DNA from: Bacillota bacterium
GTDB lineage: Bacteria; Bacillota; Clostridia; Peptostreptococcales; Anaerovoracaceae
DNA: 60,244 bases
Assembly: GCA_017431785.1 (NCBI GenBank)
Contig: JAFRKJ010000045.1
Coordinates: forward strand, 1 to 60,244
Reading direction: 5' to 3'
The notes under the pieces were generated by a model. It made no database searches. It saw only the letters and a list, made by a program, of their open reading frames with translations, and was not told where the DNA came from. Every line of letters starts with the position of its first letter. Position 1 is the stretch's first letter. This document shows positions 33,673 to 42,097 of the stretch, piece by piece. A program made the position numbers and the translations under genes.

Positions 33673-35281
33673 TGAGTTTTCAAAACAGTATACACTAAAC
33701 GGTAAAGGAATCGACAAGCTGTCCGAGACGATCAATCAGCAGTTGGAGAAGATTGACATGGAACAGAGGAACAGACTTCGTATACGTCTGTCTTTTGAGG
33801 AATCTCTGCTGCGGATGAGAGACAGGTTCGGTGAAGATGCTAAAGTGACTCTGACGATGGGAAATTCGATCAACAGGTCTTTTATGATGATCACGATGGA
33901 AGGGGAGCTGTTCAATCCTTTGAGCAAAAGAGAGGTTGACCTCGAGGATTGGAGCGGAACACTGTTGACGGCAGTTGGTCTTTATCCACAGTACAGTTAT
34001 GAAAGAGGCAAAAATGTACTGAGGCTGAACCTTCCTGTCAGAAAAGTGAATCCGGCAATCATTCTTCTGATCGCAATCACAGCCGGCATTGTACTGGGAG
34101 TAGGCATACAGATGTTTTGTTCCGATGCGCAGATGGCTGCCATAACGGATGTTGTTCTGGAACCGCTGTATAATCTATGGATCAGAATCCTGTCAGTACT
34201 GTCGGGACCTGTCATCTTTTTCATGGTTATCACGACTGTTCTGAATACAGGCGGCATTGAGGAAGAAGGCGGAAGCAGCAGGAAAGTCATCTCCAGATAC
34301 TTTCTGCTCAGCGGTCTAGTTGGAGTGGTGGCAATCATCATATGCATGGCCATCTCCAGAACGGAAGTGGTGCTTGGGCAGACTCTGGGTGTGAGTATAT
34401 CTCAGTATTTGGATAAGTTGTTCCATATTGTGCCATCGGATGCTTTTGAACCGATTCTGAATGCGAATACACCTCAGATTCTCCTGTTTGCTTTTGTACT
34501 TGGACAGGGACTGAATATCATTGGTTCAAAGGTGGAAGGCCTTACATCAATCATCAGACAGATGAATATGGTAGGCCTGCTCATGACCGACTGGGTCAGC
34601 AGGTGCGTGCCTTACATAGCAGGAGGATTGATTTGCTATGAGATACTCTGGCATCAGACGAACCTTCTGATGCATCTTTGGATCGTACTGTTGCTTTCTC
34701 TAGCAGTTGCCTTTGTATGTATTGCAGGAGCTGTTATAATAGTATCTGTAAAGAAGCAGGTTGCTGTTCCTGTTCTTGTTAAGAAGATTCTGCCGGATTT
34801 CCTGACTGCAGTGAAGAGCGGAGGTCTGGATGAAGGATATGGTGAAACAGAAGCCGGATGCATCCACAAGCTGGGAATAGAGAGACATTACACACAGATC
34901 AGCCTGACACAGGGATTGGTACTGTATATGCCGATCAACGTAATCGGAACGCTGATTCTGACGTTTTATGCTGCAGTGCAGTTCGATGTCAGTATTTCGG
35001 TGGCTTGGCTGTTCATTGCCTGGATGCTATCCGTTGTCATGTTCGTGGCGACGCCGCCGGTTCCGGGAGCGAATTTGCTTGCATATATCATGATTTTTGA
35101 TCTGTTGGGAGTACCAGATATGGTTCTGATAGACGCGATGATTTTCGAGGTACTCTTCGGAATATTTGCATCGGCAGGAAATCAGACCATGTTGCAGATG
35201 GATATGATCATGCAGTCAGATCGGATAGGTTTGCTGGATATAGACCAGCTTAGAAAATATAGGAGGAATGATAAGAAATGA
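33656..35281 (+). CDS. HATPase-like domain fused to a dicarboxylate/amino acid:cation symporter-like protein
   Basis: 541 residues. Residues about 15-128 look like a degenerate kinase-type ATPase domain (F-E-E-S-L-L-R-M-R-D as an N-box-like helix, then strands and G-E-L-F-N-P-L). From about 134 to 520 the protein has the helix pattern of the GltP-type symporter family. The canonical N-M-D-G-T motif of that family is replaced by N-V-I-G-T at about 428-432, so coupling and substrate binding are probably altered. It overlaps the second phosphatase by 17 bases and the STAS gene by ATGA. It may be a membrane receptor rather than a transporter. Confidence 0.75.
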   Translation: MRRRLDEFSKQYTLNGKGIDKLSETINQQLEKIDMEQRNRLRIRLSFEESLLRMRDRFGEDAKVTLTMGNSINRSFMMITMEGELFNPLSKREVDLEDWSGTLLTAVGLYPQYSYERGKNVLRLNLPVRKVNPAIILLIAITAGIVLGVGIQMFCSDAQMAAITDVVLEPLYNLWIRILSVLSGPVIFFMVITTVLNTGGIEEEGGSSRKVISRYFLLSGLVGVVAIIICMAISRTEVVLGQTLGVSISQYLDKLFHIVPSDAFEPILNANTPQILLFAFVLGQGLNIIGSKVEGLTSIIRQMNMVGLLMTDWVSRCVPYIAGGLICYEILWHQTNLLMHLWIVLLLSLAVAFVCIAGAVIIVSVKKQVAVPVLVKKILPDFLTAVKSGGLDEGYGETEAGCIHKLGIERHYTQISLTQGLVLYMPINVIGTLILTFYAAVQFDVSISVAWLFIAWMLSVVMFVATPPVPGANLLAYIMIFDLLGVPDMVLIDAMIFEVLFGIFASAGNQTMLQMDMIMQSDRIGLLDIDQLRKYRRNDKK

Positions 35282-35574
35282 ATATCACGAAGAAAGCTGA
35301 AGACAAGAAGCTCACAATTGGTGTAGATGGACGTCTCGATACCATGACAGCACCTGAGCTGGATGAAGAACTGAAAGCATCCCTCGGTGGGGTTGAAGAG
35401 CTTGTTATGGATTTCTCCGACCTGGAGTACATTTCATCTGCAGGACTCCGTGTACTGCTGTCAGCGCAGAAGACGATGAACACGCAGGGAGAGATGACTG
35501 TGACAGGTGTCAACGATGTAATCATGGAGATCTTTGAAGTAACCGGATTCAGCGATATTCTCACCATTAAATAA
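35278..35574 (+). CDS. STAS-domain anti-sigma-factor antagonist
   Basis: 98 residues, a single STAS domain. The phosphorylation loop reads L-E-Y-I-S-S-A-G-L-R, so Ser54 is the expected phospho-acceptor (matching SpoIIAA Ser58). Unphosphorylated protein normally binds the anti-sigma kinase; the SpoIIE-type phosphatases encoded upstream would return it to that state. Overlaps the symporter-like gene by ATGA and is followed 20 bases on by the triple-domain gene. Confidence 0.92.
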   Translation: MNITKKAEDKKLTIGVDGRLDTMTAPELDEELKASLGGVEELVMDFSDLEYISSAGLRVLLSAQKTMNTQGEMTVTGVNDVIMEIFEVTGFSDILTIK

Positions 35575-35594
35575 AACGCAAAGGAAGAATAATC

Positions 35595-37184
35595 ATGGAA
35601 GAAGTTAAGGGACGCTTGCAGGATAATACTGCAATAATCACCCTGACTGGACGTATCGATTCAAGCAATGCCGCCCAGGTTGAAGAGGAAATCTTCAGAC
35701 TTCTGTCGGATGGTGAAATCGGATCGTTGTGCATTGACATGCAGGGACTGGAGTTTATTTCAAGCTCAGGACTGCGGATTTTACTTAAGCTGCGAAAAAT
35801 CTATGGCGATTATCGTTTGACAGATGTGGGACCGGATATCTATGAAGTTTTGCATATGACCGGCTTTACAGAACTCATGACCGTCGAAAAAGCATATCGC
35901 CGCGTATCTGTGGATGGATGCGAAGTAGTCGGTGAGGGCGCAAACGGAACGGTTTACCGAATCGATGGGGACAACGTTGTAAAAGTATATAAAGATGCAA
36001 ACGCACTGGATGAGATCCAGAAAGAGCGTGAATTAGCGCGCCTTGCCCTTGTGCTGGGGATTCCAACTGCCATATCATATGATGTGGTTCGTGTTGGGGA
36101 CAGCTATGGATCTGTTTTTGAAATGCTGGATGCAAGATCTTTTTCTAAAATACTTGCAGAGCATCCTGAGAAAATGGATTGGTGTGTGAAGGAATATGTT
36201 GATTTGCTCAAGAAGATCCACAGAACTGTCGTTCCTGCCGGGAAGCTTCCGGACATGCGCCGGGTTGCTATTTCCTGGGCTGAATTCGTGCAGGATTATC
36301 TTCCGGAAGAACCGGGAAGGAAGCTGCTGCAGCTGGTTCGGGCAGTACCTAAGAGCAATCACATGCTCCATGGTGACTACCATACCAAGAATCTGGAACT
36401 CACCGGAGATGAAGTACTGCTCATCGATATGGATACACTGGCTACAGGTCATCCTGTTTTTGAGCTGGCATCCATGTTTAACGCCTTTGTCGGATTCGGG
36501 GAATACGATAACGGTCAGACCAAACGGTTCTTGGGATTTGACCGTCCGGTTGCCTTGGAATTCTGGAGAAAATCTCTGGCTGCGTATCTCGGAACAGAGG
36601 ACGAGGATCGTATTCGTGCAGTTGAGAATAAGGCACGTGTCGTAGGATATACGAGGCTGATTCGCAGGTCTATCCGCCGCGGCGGATTGGAAGATACAGA
36701 GCGGAATGCAGAAATTGAACTCTGGAAGTCAGAGCTTTTGGAACTGCTGGACAAAGTGGATGATCTTACATTCCTGCCGAATGAAATACGGGTGGAAGCG
36801 ACAAGACAGAACCTTGGTCCTGTGATGGAATTTCTATGCGCGCATTTAGAACAGGCAGGATGCTCCATGAAATCACAGACAGAACTGGAACTTGCCGTTG
36901 AAGAAATCTTCATCAATATTGCCAACTATGCATACAGCCCGGGCACAGGGGAAGCGGATATCCATATTGAGATAGAAGGTGACCCGAAACAGGCTGTCAT
37001 CACACTTCGTGATCAGGGTGTGCCGTATAATCCTTTAGAGAGGGAGGATCCGGACGTTACACTCAGCGCCGAAGAGCGCGGCATCGGCGGACTTGGAATA
37101 TTCCTGACCAGAAAGACGATGGATGAGTTGTACTATGAGTACCGTGACGGCAGTAATATCCTGACGATGAAGAAGAGAATCTAA
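35595..37184 (+). CDS. STAS - APH/kinase-like - HATPase triple fusion
   Basis: 529 residues in three parts. Residues 1-97: STAS domain with loop F-I-S-S-S-G-L (Ser57 as acceptor). About 105-370: protein-kinase/aminoglycoside-phosphotransferase fold with G-E-G-A-N-G-T-V-Y-R loop, Lys in V-V-K-V-Y, H-G-D-Y-H-T-K-N catalytic loop (about 259-266) and I-D-M-D metal site. About 395-529: HATPase of the RsbW/SpoIIAB kind with E-E-I-F-I-N-I-A-N, D-Q-G-V-P-Y and G-I-G-G-L-G-I-F. Antagonist, phosphotransferase and anti-sigma-type kinase are thus on one chain, each with intact motifs. Confidence 0.9.
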   Translation: MEEVKGRLQDNTAIITLTGRIDSSNAAQVEEEIFRLLSDGEIGSLCIDMQGLEFISSSGLRILLKLRKIYGDYRLTDVGPDIYEVLHMTGFTELMTVEKAYRRVSVDGCEVVGEGANGTVYRIDGDNVVKVYKDANALDEIQKERELARLALVLGIPTAISYDVVRVGDSYGSVFEMLDARSFSKILAEHPEKMDWCVKEYVDLLKKIHRTVVPAGKLPDMRRVAISWAEFVQDYLPEEPGRKLLQLVRAVPKSNHMLHGDYHTKNLELTGDEVLLIDMDTLATGHPVFELASMFNAFVGFGEYDNGQTKRFLGFDRPVALEFWRKSLAAYLGTEDEDRIRAVENKARVVGYTRLIRRSIRRGGLEDTERNAEIELWKSELLELLDKVDDLTFLPNEIRVEATRQNLGPVMEFLCAHLEQAGCSMKSQTELELAVEEIFINIANYAYSPGTGEADIHIEIEGDPKQAVITLRDQGVPYNPLEREDPDVTLSAEERGIGGLGIFLTRKTMDELYYEYRDGSNILTMKKRI

Positions 37185-37192
37185 AGGAGTCT

Positions 37193-37732
37193 ATGGGCGA
37201 CGAGAAACTGAGAAAATATGAACATACACTTGCTATAAGCGGCGCGGCTGTCGTCGCTTTTGGCATTTGGAGTGTAGTTAAGGCTGTCGTCTACTTTGTC
37301 GTGATTCCGCTTGCAAAGGTAGGCGCTGAGTTACGGGAAACAGGAGGCGTCGACTTTGAGTCAATCCAGTCCCTTGGAATTACAGACCGGGGACTGGGTT
37401 ATATTACGGCTATCAGCATAGTGCTGGTTCTGATGATAGACCTTCTCATGCGCTTTTATGTGGGACGGTCAGCCATTTTAGAAGGAAGAGGCAATAAAAA
37501 GGGCAGTTTCTATCTGATTATTTCAGCTGTAGTGGTTGCTTTACTCTGTATGAGTATTGTCAGAAGAGCAATTGTATGGTTCATTCCTGATGAAACGGGA
37601 ATCATGAAAGATCTAATGGATACCGCCGGAGTGTCTCAGATTCTCGATCTGACATCTCTATTTGCCTTGATTCAGGTCATCGTTTCAGCAATCATGGTCA
37701 GGCGGCTCCGTGAACAACTTGAGGTGAGCTGA
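37193..37732 (+). CDS. Four-helix membrane protein of the SpoIIE operon
   Basis: 179 residues with four transmembrane helices (about 16-38, 65-87, 101-123 and 147-167). It starts 8 bases after the triple-fusion gene and its stop overlaps the next start (TGATG). No family is recognised. Its tight coupling to the signalling genes suggests either a membrane partner or an output gene. Confidence 0.75.
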   Translation: MGDEKLRKYEHTLAISGAAVVAFGIWSVVKAVVYFVVIPLAKVGAELRETGGVDFESIQSLGITDRGLGYITAISIVLVLMIDLLMRFYVGRSAILEGRGNKKGSFYLIISAVVVALLCMSIVRRAIVWFIPDETGIMKDLMDTAGVSQILDLTSLFALIQVIVSAIMVRRLREQLEVS

Positions 37733-38841
37733 TGCAGGGAGATTTTCATTATTACGCAACATACTGCGCAGCTTTTCTCGCAGGATATACGCACGAAGAA
37801 AGTTTGGCGATTTGCTTCGGCGCGCAGTTCGTTGATTTTTGTTCTGTGACGTTTCTCAAAAAAATCAAAGGGCCTGAGACTGCTGCAACGACGCAATTAC
37901 AGGCGGAACTCATGGACTCCAGAACGGATCATGTGGGACTTCAGAAAATCACCAGAACATGGGCTTCCTTTCATTTCCTCCCAAGAGACCTCAACGTCGA
38001 AGTCAAAGGCGGCAGACGCTATCAGAATAAATATCGTCTCATATGCGGACCAAATGGGGAACTGCTGGCAGATACCGTAGAACTGGCAAAAGGAAAAGGA
38101 CTGGAAGCAGCAGGTGTCGCGATGCATGTCCTAGCGGATACGTGGGCCCACAGATATTTTGCGGGCACTCCATCACTAGTCATCAACAATACAAATTATC
38201 AATTCTACGAAATACTGGGCGAGGGTGATGATGCGGAAACCAGGCGTATTGCTTTTCGTCACAATCCAAAGGCGCTGGATGACCCGGTTGAAGGGAAGTA
38301 TACAAACAGCGTATATCAGATCAGCGAAAACAATGTCATGAATCTGGGACACGGCAGGGCAGGTCATCTTCCAGACTACAGTTTCGCACGCTATAAATAT
38401 CTTCCAGCCTGGGCTGAATACAAGGAAATCATCAAAGACAACCCATCGGATTACATGCACGCATTCTGCCAAATGGTGTATGCGTTAAGGTATCTGAGGG
38501 GGGATATTGATGCCTTTGCATTAGATACCTATGATTGGGATACTGTCGCACCCTATCGAGAAGAAATCAAGGAAATCATCGAACGGCGACAGCTGTTGGC
38601 CTCAAAAGACTGGAAAGCTCTGGGAGAAAGGTTGTCTGGCTGCACGATTGAAGCTTTTGATATCAAAAAGTATCAGCAGGAATATGTTGACGCAGAAAAT
38701 AATGAGAAAAACCAGACTTATCTGGGCAGGTTTATCACAGCGGCGCTGGCGCAAAAGAGCATGGTCACCAACAGTATGGCTGCCTCCAAGAACAGACTGG
38801 CAGGAGTTGGATTGGAGGTGAGATTCCGTGACAAAGGCTAG
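37732..38841 (+). CDS. DUF6765-like protein, possible metal-dependent hydrolase
   Basis: 369 residues, soluble. H-Y-Y-A-T at the N-terminus, M-H-V-L-A-D-T-W-A-H-R-Y-F near residue 130 and N-L-G-H-G-R-A-G-H-L-P-D near 205 show many conserved-looking His and Asp, a pattern like zinc-dependent phospholipase-C-type folds. It resembles the DUF6765 family of unknown function. It is coupled to both neighbours (one-base overlap upstream, 14-base overlap downstream). The family call is by pattern only. Confidence 0.65.
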   Translation: MQGDFHYYATYCAAFLAGYTHEESLAICFGAQFVDFCSVTFLKKIKGPETAATTQLQAELMDSRTDHVGLQKITRTWASFHFLPRDLNVEVKGGRRYQNKYRLICGPNGELLADTVELAKGKGLEAAGVAMHVLADTWAHRYFAGTPSLVINNTNYQFYEILGEGDDAETRRIAFRHNPKALDDPVEGKYTNSVYQISENNVMNLGHGRAGHLPDYSFARYKYLPAWAEYKEIIKDNPSDYMHAFCQMVYALRYLRGDIDAFALDTYDWDTVAPYREEIKEIIERRQLLASKDWKALGERLSGCTIEAFDIKKYQQEYVDAENNEKNQTYLGRFITAALAQKSMVTNSMAASKNRLAGVGLEVRFRDKG

Positions 38842-39358
38842 ACGCATTGGACATGTGCTGACAGGTTTGATCATGGTCATCTTCGGTACTGCTATGGCTA
38901 TTATGCCGAGTGAAGTATACGGTGTGATCATATTGAGCCTAGGCTTGACGTTGATGCTGTCGGGAATCAGATCCCTGGTCTATTATTTCACCATGGCGAA
39001 ACATATGGTTGGCGGTTTAGCTGTGCTATACCGTGGTGTTATTGTTTTTGACATTGGGCTGTTCACACTTTCTCTGGTAGATGTACCGCTTATCTTTATC
39101 ATGCTGTATTTGGCCGGACTCCATGGATTCTCCGGCTTCATCGATATCATGCGGGCAATTGAGTCCAAGAAAATGAATGCTTCATGGAAACTGAATATCA
39201 GCCACGGAATCATCAATGTGTTGATTGCTTTGTTATGCCTCGTCTTCCTGAAGACCGTATGGGTTGCCACGCTCTGCTACTCACTGGGTCTGATTTATTC
39301 AGGTATTATCCGTATCATTCAAGCCTTCCGCAGGACAACTGTCGTTTACATTCAGTAG
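38828..39358 (+). CDS. HdeD/DUF308-like membrane protein
   Basis: 176 residues from GTG 38828, preceded by GGAGGTG. About six transmembrane helices arranged in the repeated two-helix fashion of HdeD/DUF308 proteins. It is the last gene of the SpoIIE operon, ending 9 bases before the convergent asparaginase gene. HdeD relatives are linked to acid stress in enterobacteria; no role is known in Clostridia. Confidence 0.8.
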   Translation: MTKARRIGHVLTGLIMVIFGTAMAIMPSEVYGVIILSLGLTLMLSGIRSLVYYFTMAKHMVGGLAVLYRGVIVFDIGLFTLSLVDVPLIFIMLYLAGLHGFSGFIDIMRAIESKKMNASWKLNISHGIINVLIALLCLVFLKTVWVATLCYSLGLIYSGIIRIIQAFRRTTVVYIQ

Positions 39359-39367
39359 ACAGTATTT

Positions 39368-40363
39368 TCAGTAGACGCTGTCCATGGCGACAGGTGTGTA
39401 GAAACGCTGTTCGATTTCATCCCATGTCTTGCTGTTGTTTCCGAGGATCCACATGAGCTTGGCGATAATGGTCTCCAGAGTCATATCACGCGCTTCGAGG
39501 ATCTTAAAAGAATCTGCAATGCGGCGTCCGACCGCATAGGTGTTCATGTGACTTCCTTCGTAGGTGACCTGGGTGGTCATGGCAAGGATTTTTTCTTCCG
39601 GTCTATATTTCGACAGCTCAGTGAGGAGGGTGTTTTCAATTGATGCAGGAATACCGCCTGCACCGAAACTTTCAATCACGACAGCATCATAGATGCTGAA
39701 GATTTCAGGAATCAGGTCCGGGGACATGCTCGGCGTCAGTTTGAGCAGGAATACATTCGGATTGATCGAATCATAGAATTGCACACGGCCATTGGAAGGT
39801 ATGTTGAGGTACCGGATGATGTGGCCGTTATTTATTTCCGCTATTACCGGAAGGTTGATGCTCTCAAAAGCAAGAAAGCTCATTGATCTCACTTTGCGGG
39901 CATGTGTTCCGGCGATGACCTTGCCTGCAAAGACGATTTGTACACCATGAGAGAGGGAATTGGCTGCATAAAGAATACTGTCCTGCAGATTGGATTTCGC
40001 ATCTGTGATTTCAAAGCCAATCGGTTTCTGGGCGCCGGTCAGGACGATTGGCTTTTCAGAGTTCTGGATCATATATGAAAGGACAGCTGCCGTATAGGCC
40101 ATGGTGTCAGTTCCGTGGCATACAACGAAACCGTCGTAGAGATCATAATTGTCTCGGATGGCATCAATGATTCTGATCCAATGTGAGGCAGTCATGTCAG
40201 TACTGTCAATATGGAAAAGCTCCTTAATATCAATGGCGATGTCCGAACCAATCTGTGGGAGATGTTCACGGAGCTGATTGCTGCTCATTCCAGGCACGAG
40301 GCCATCCGGAGATTGCACAGAAGCAATCGTTCCTCCCGTGGTAAGTATCAAAATCTTTCTCAT
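39368..40363 (-). CDS. L-asparaginase
   Basis: 331 residues from the ATG at 40363 with AGGAGG; the frame is open a further 63 bases upstream without a ribosome site. The first catalytic motif is T-T-G-G-T-I-A-S (nucleophile Thr12), the second H-G-T-D-T-M. Type and length match cytoplasmic (type I) asparaginases, which turn asparagine into aspartate and ammonia. No signal peptide. It is near other amino-acid catabolism genes on the same strand. Confidence 0.93.
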   Translation of the reverse strand: MRKILILTTGGTIASVQSPDGLVPGMSSNQLREHLPQIGSDIAIDIKELFHIDSTDMTASHWIRIIDAIRDNYDLYDGFVVCHGTDTMAYTAAVLSYMIQNSEKPIVLTGAQKPIGFEITDAKSNLQDSILYAANSLSHGVQIVFAGKVIAGTHARKVRSMSFLAFESINLPVIAEINNGHIIRYLNIPSNGRVQFYDSINPNVFLLKLTPSMSPDLIPEIFSIYDAVVIESFGAGGIPASIENTLLTELSKYRPEEKILAMTTQVTYEGSHMNTYAVGRRIADSFKILEARDMTLETIIAKLMWILGNNSKTWDEIEQRFYTPVAMDSVY

Positions 40364-40429
40364 TGCAGTCTTCCTCCTTGCACTGATTTTAGCATAAATG
40401 ACCGCAACGGGATACGGCTGTATCAAAAC

Positions 40430-40476
40430 AAAAAGGCTCTGAAGAGAGGATTACCTCATGTTTCGGAGCCTTTTTG
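40430..40476. terminator. Bidirectional intrinsic terminator
   Basis: AAAAGGCTC-TGAA / TTTC-GGAGCCTTTTT with T/A tracts on both sides; ends the CoA-transferase gene on the minus strand. Confidence 0.8.
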
Positions 40477-40553
40477 CTTGTACTGAAGGTTTGTTTAATG
40501 AACTTATGGAACCTTATGTGCTTCTTTATCCTATGTGATGTGCTTTTTTGTAT

Positions 40554-41903
40554 TTAATCACCAACATATGGAGTGTTGAATCTCTCTTCAAATGCTTTTG
40601 ACAGCTCATCCACAACAGAAGGGTGGGCGATGCTGATGAGTGCGCGTGCACGCTCTCTTAATGTCTTGCCTTTCATCCTGGCAATTCCGTATTCTGTGAT
40701 GATATAGTCGACATCGTAACGGTTCGTTGTTACGGCTGCGCCGTTGTCAATGTACGGTACGATTTTGGAAATGACAGTTCCATCTCTCTTGACTGTGATG
40801 GACGGCATTGCGATGATGGAGATGCCTTTGCCGTCTTCAGCCCTTGAAGCACCGCGGACAAAGTCAACCTGACCGCCTACGCCGGAGAACTGCTTTGTTC
40901 CGATGGATGCGGCGACGACCTGACCCATAAAATCGACCTGCAAAGCAGAATTGATCGAGACCATCTTGTTGTTCTTCGCGATAACCGTAGGGTCGTTTAC
41001 GTAATCTACCGGCCGGAGCATCAGCATAGGATTGCGGTCTGCAAAATCATAGAGCCGCTTTGTTCCCATCAGGAAGGTGACGACGATCTGGCCTCTGTGC
41101 AGCGTTTTTTCAGAGCAGTCGATGACGCCGGCTTCCACCAGATCCAGAACGCCATCTGCAATCATTTCAGAGTGGATTCCCAGATGCTTGTGATTCTTTA
41201 ATGATGCGAGGACGGCATCCGGTATTGCGCCGATACCGAGCTGCAGAGTTGATCCATCTTCGATCAGAGACGCGCAGTACTCACCGATAGCCATTTCCAC
41301 ATCGCCGACCTTTGGAGGCTGTGATTCCATCAGCGGCATATCCATCTCTACGATGGCGTCGAGCTGGCTGACATGGATGTGTGTATCTCCGTAAGCAAAC
41401 GGCATGTTGTTGTTCACCTGCGCGATGACTGTCTTCGCAGAGCGCATGGCCTGGAAAGTATATCCCGACTCAACGCCCAGATTGCAGTATCCCCACTGGT
41501 CAGGAGGGGAGACCATCACCAGACACACATCGAAGTTGAGAATGCCTCTTCTCATCCAGATCGGAAGTTCTGAGAAGTATACCGGGATGACGTCGCCGTT
41601 CCCGTGGGCAATACTGTTTCTGGTTCCTGCTCCGAAGAAGATTCCATCAAATGTGAAGTTGTCTTTGTACTTAGGGTCTGTGTATTCGCCTTTGCCGAGG
41701 GAGACCATATGTGTGATATGAACACCGCGGTACGCGTCATGGTTTGCCACCATGGCATCGATCAGACCCGTAGGCTCACAGATGCAATGACCGAAGATGA
41801 CGTGATCGTGAGACTTGATCAGTTTTACTGCTTCTTCGGCTGTCGTTAACTTATTTTCATAGTCCTGTTTCCAGTTCATCGGGGTTACTGTTATCTCTGC
41901 CAT
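40554..41903 (-). CDS. Acyl-CoA:carboxylate CoA-transferase (acetyl-CoA hydrolase/4-hydroxybutyrate CoA-transferase family)
   Basis: 449 residues from the ATG at 41903 (AGGAGGAAGG upstream). The family's G-I-H-S-E-M motif places the likely catalytic Glu at residue 246; the G-x-G segments (G-I-G-A-I-P and F-S-G-V-G-G-Q) are present. Enzymes of this group (AbfT- or butyryl-CoA:acetate-type) pass CoA between acetate and an acyl acid during amino-acid fermentation. The exact acid cannot be read from the sequence. Confidence 0.9.
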   Translation of the reverse strand: MAEITVTPMNWKQDYENKLTTAEEAVKLIKSHDHVIFGHCICEPTGLIDAMVANHDAYRGVHITHMVSLGKGEYTDPKYKDNFTFDGIFFGAGTRNSIAHGNGDVIPVYFSELPIWMRRGILNFDVCLVMVSPPDQWGYCNLGVESGYTFQAMRSAKTVIAQVNNNMPFAYGDTHIHVSQLDAIVEMDMPLMESQPPKVGDVEMAIGEYCASLIEDGSTLQLGIGAIPDAVLASLKNHKHLGIHSEMIADGVLDLVEAGVIDCSEKTLHRGQIVVTFLMGTKRLYDFADRNPMLMLRPVDYVNDPTVIAKNNKMVSINSALQVDFMGQVVAASIGTKQFSGVGGQVDFVRGASRAEDGKGISIIAMPSITVKRDGTVISKIVPYIDNGAAVTTNRYDVDYIITEYGIARMKGKTLRERARALISIAHPSVVDELSKAFEERFNTPYVGD

Positions 41904-42025
41904 GAGTCCTTCCTCCTGCAACAGCTGCATTTTTGATCAGCACTTAAGCGGGCTGATAGGTGATTCGATTGTTGTATTTATTTTAATGCATGATTTAGTG
42001 AGATAAAGTATATGTAGCAATAAAA

Positions 42026-42063
42026 AACGGGAAAAAATGCAGATATGCATATTTTCCCGTTCA
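42026..42063 (-). terminator. Intrinsic terminator
   Basis: On the minus strand AACGGGAAAA-ATGCA pairs with TGCAT-TTTTCCCGTT around a short loop, followed by TTTTTTATT; ends the saccharopine-dehydrogenase-like gene. Confidence 0.85.
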
Positions 42064-42097
42064 GATTATGCAAAAACGAATTATCTTGCAATTTTTA

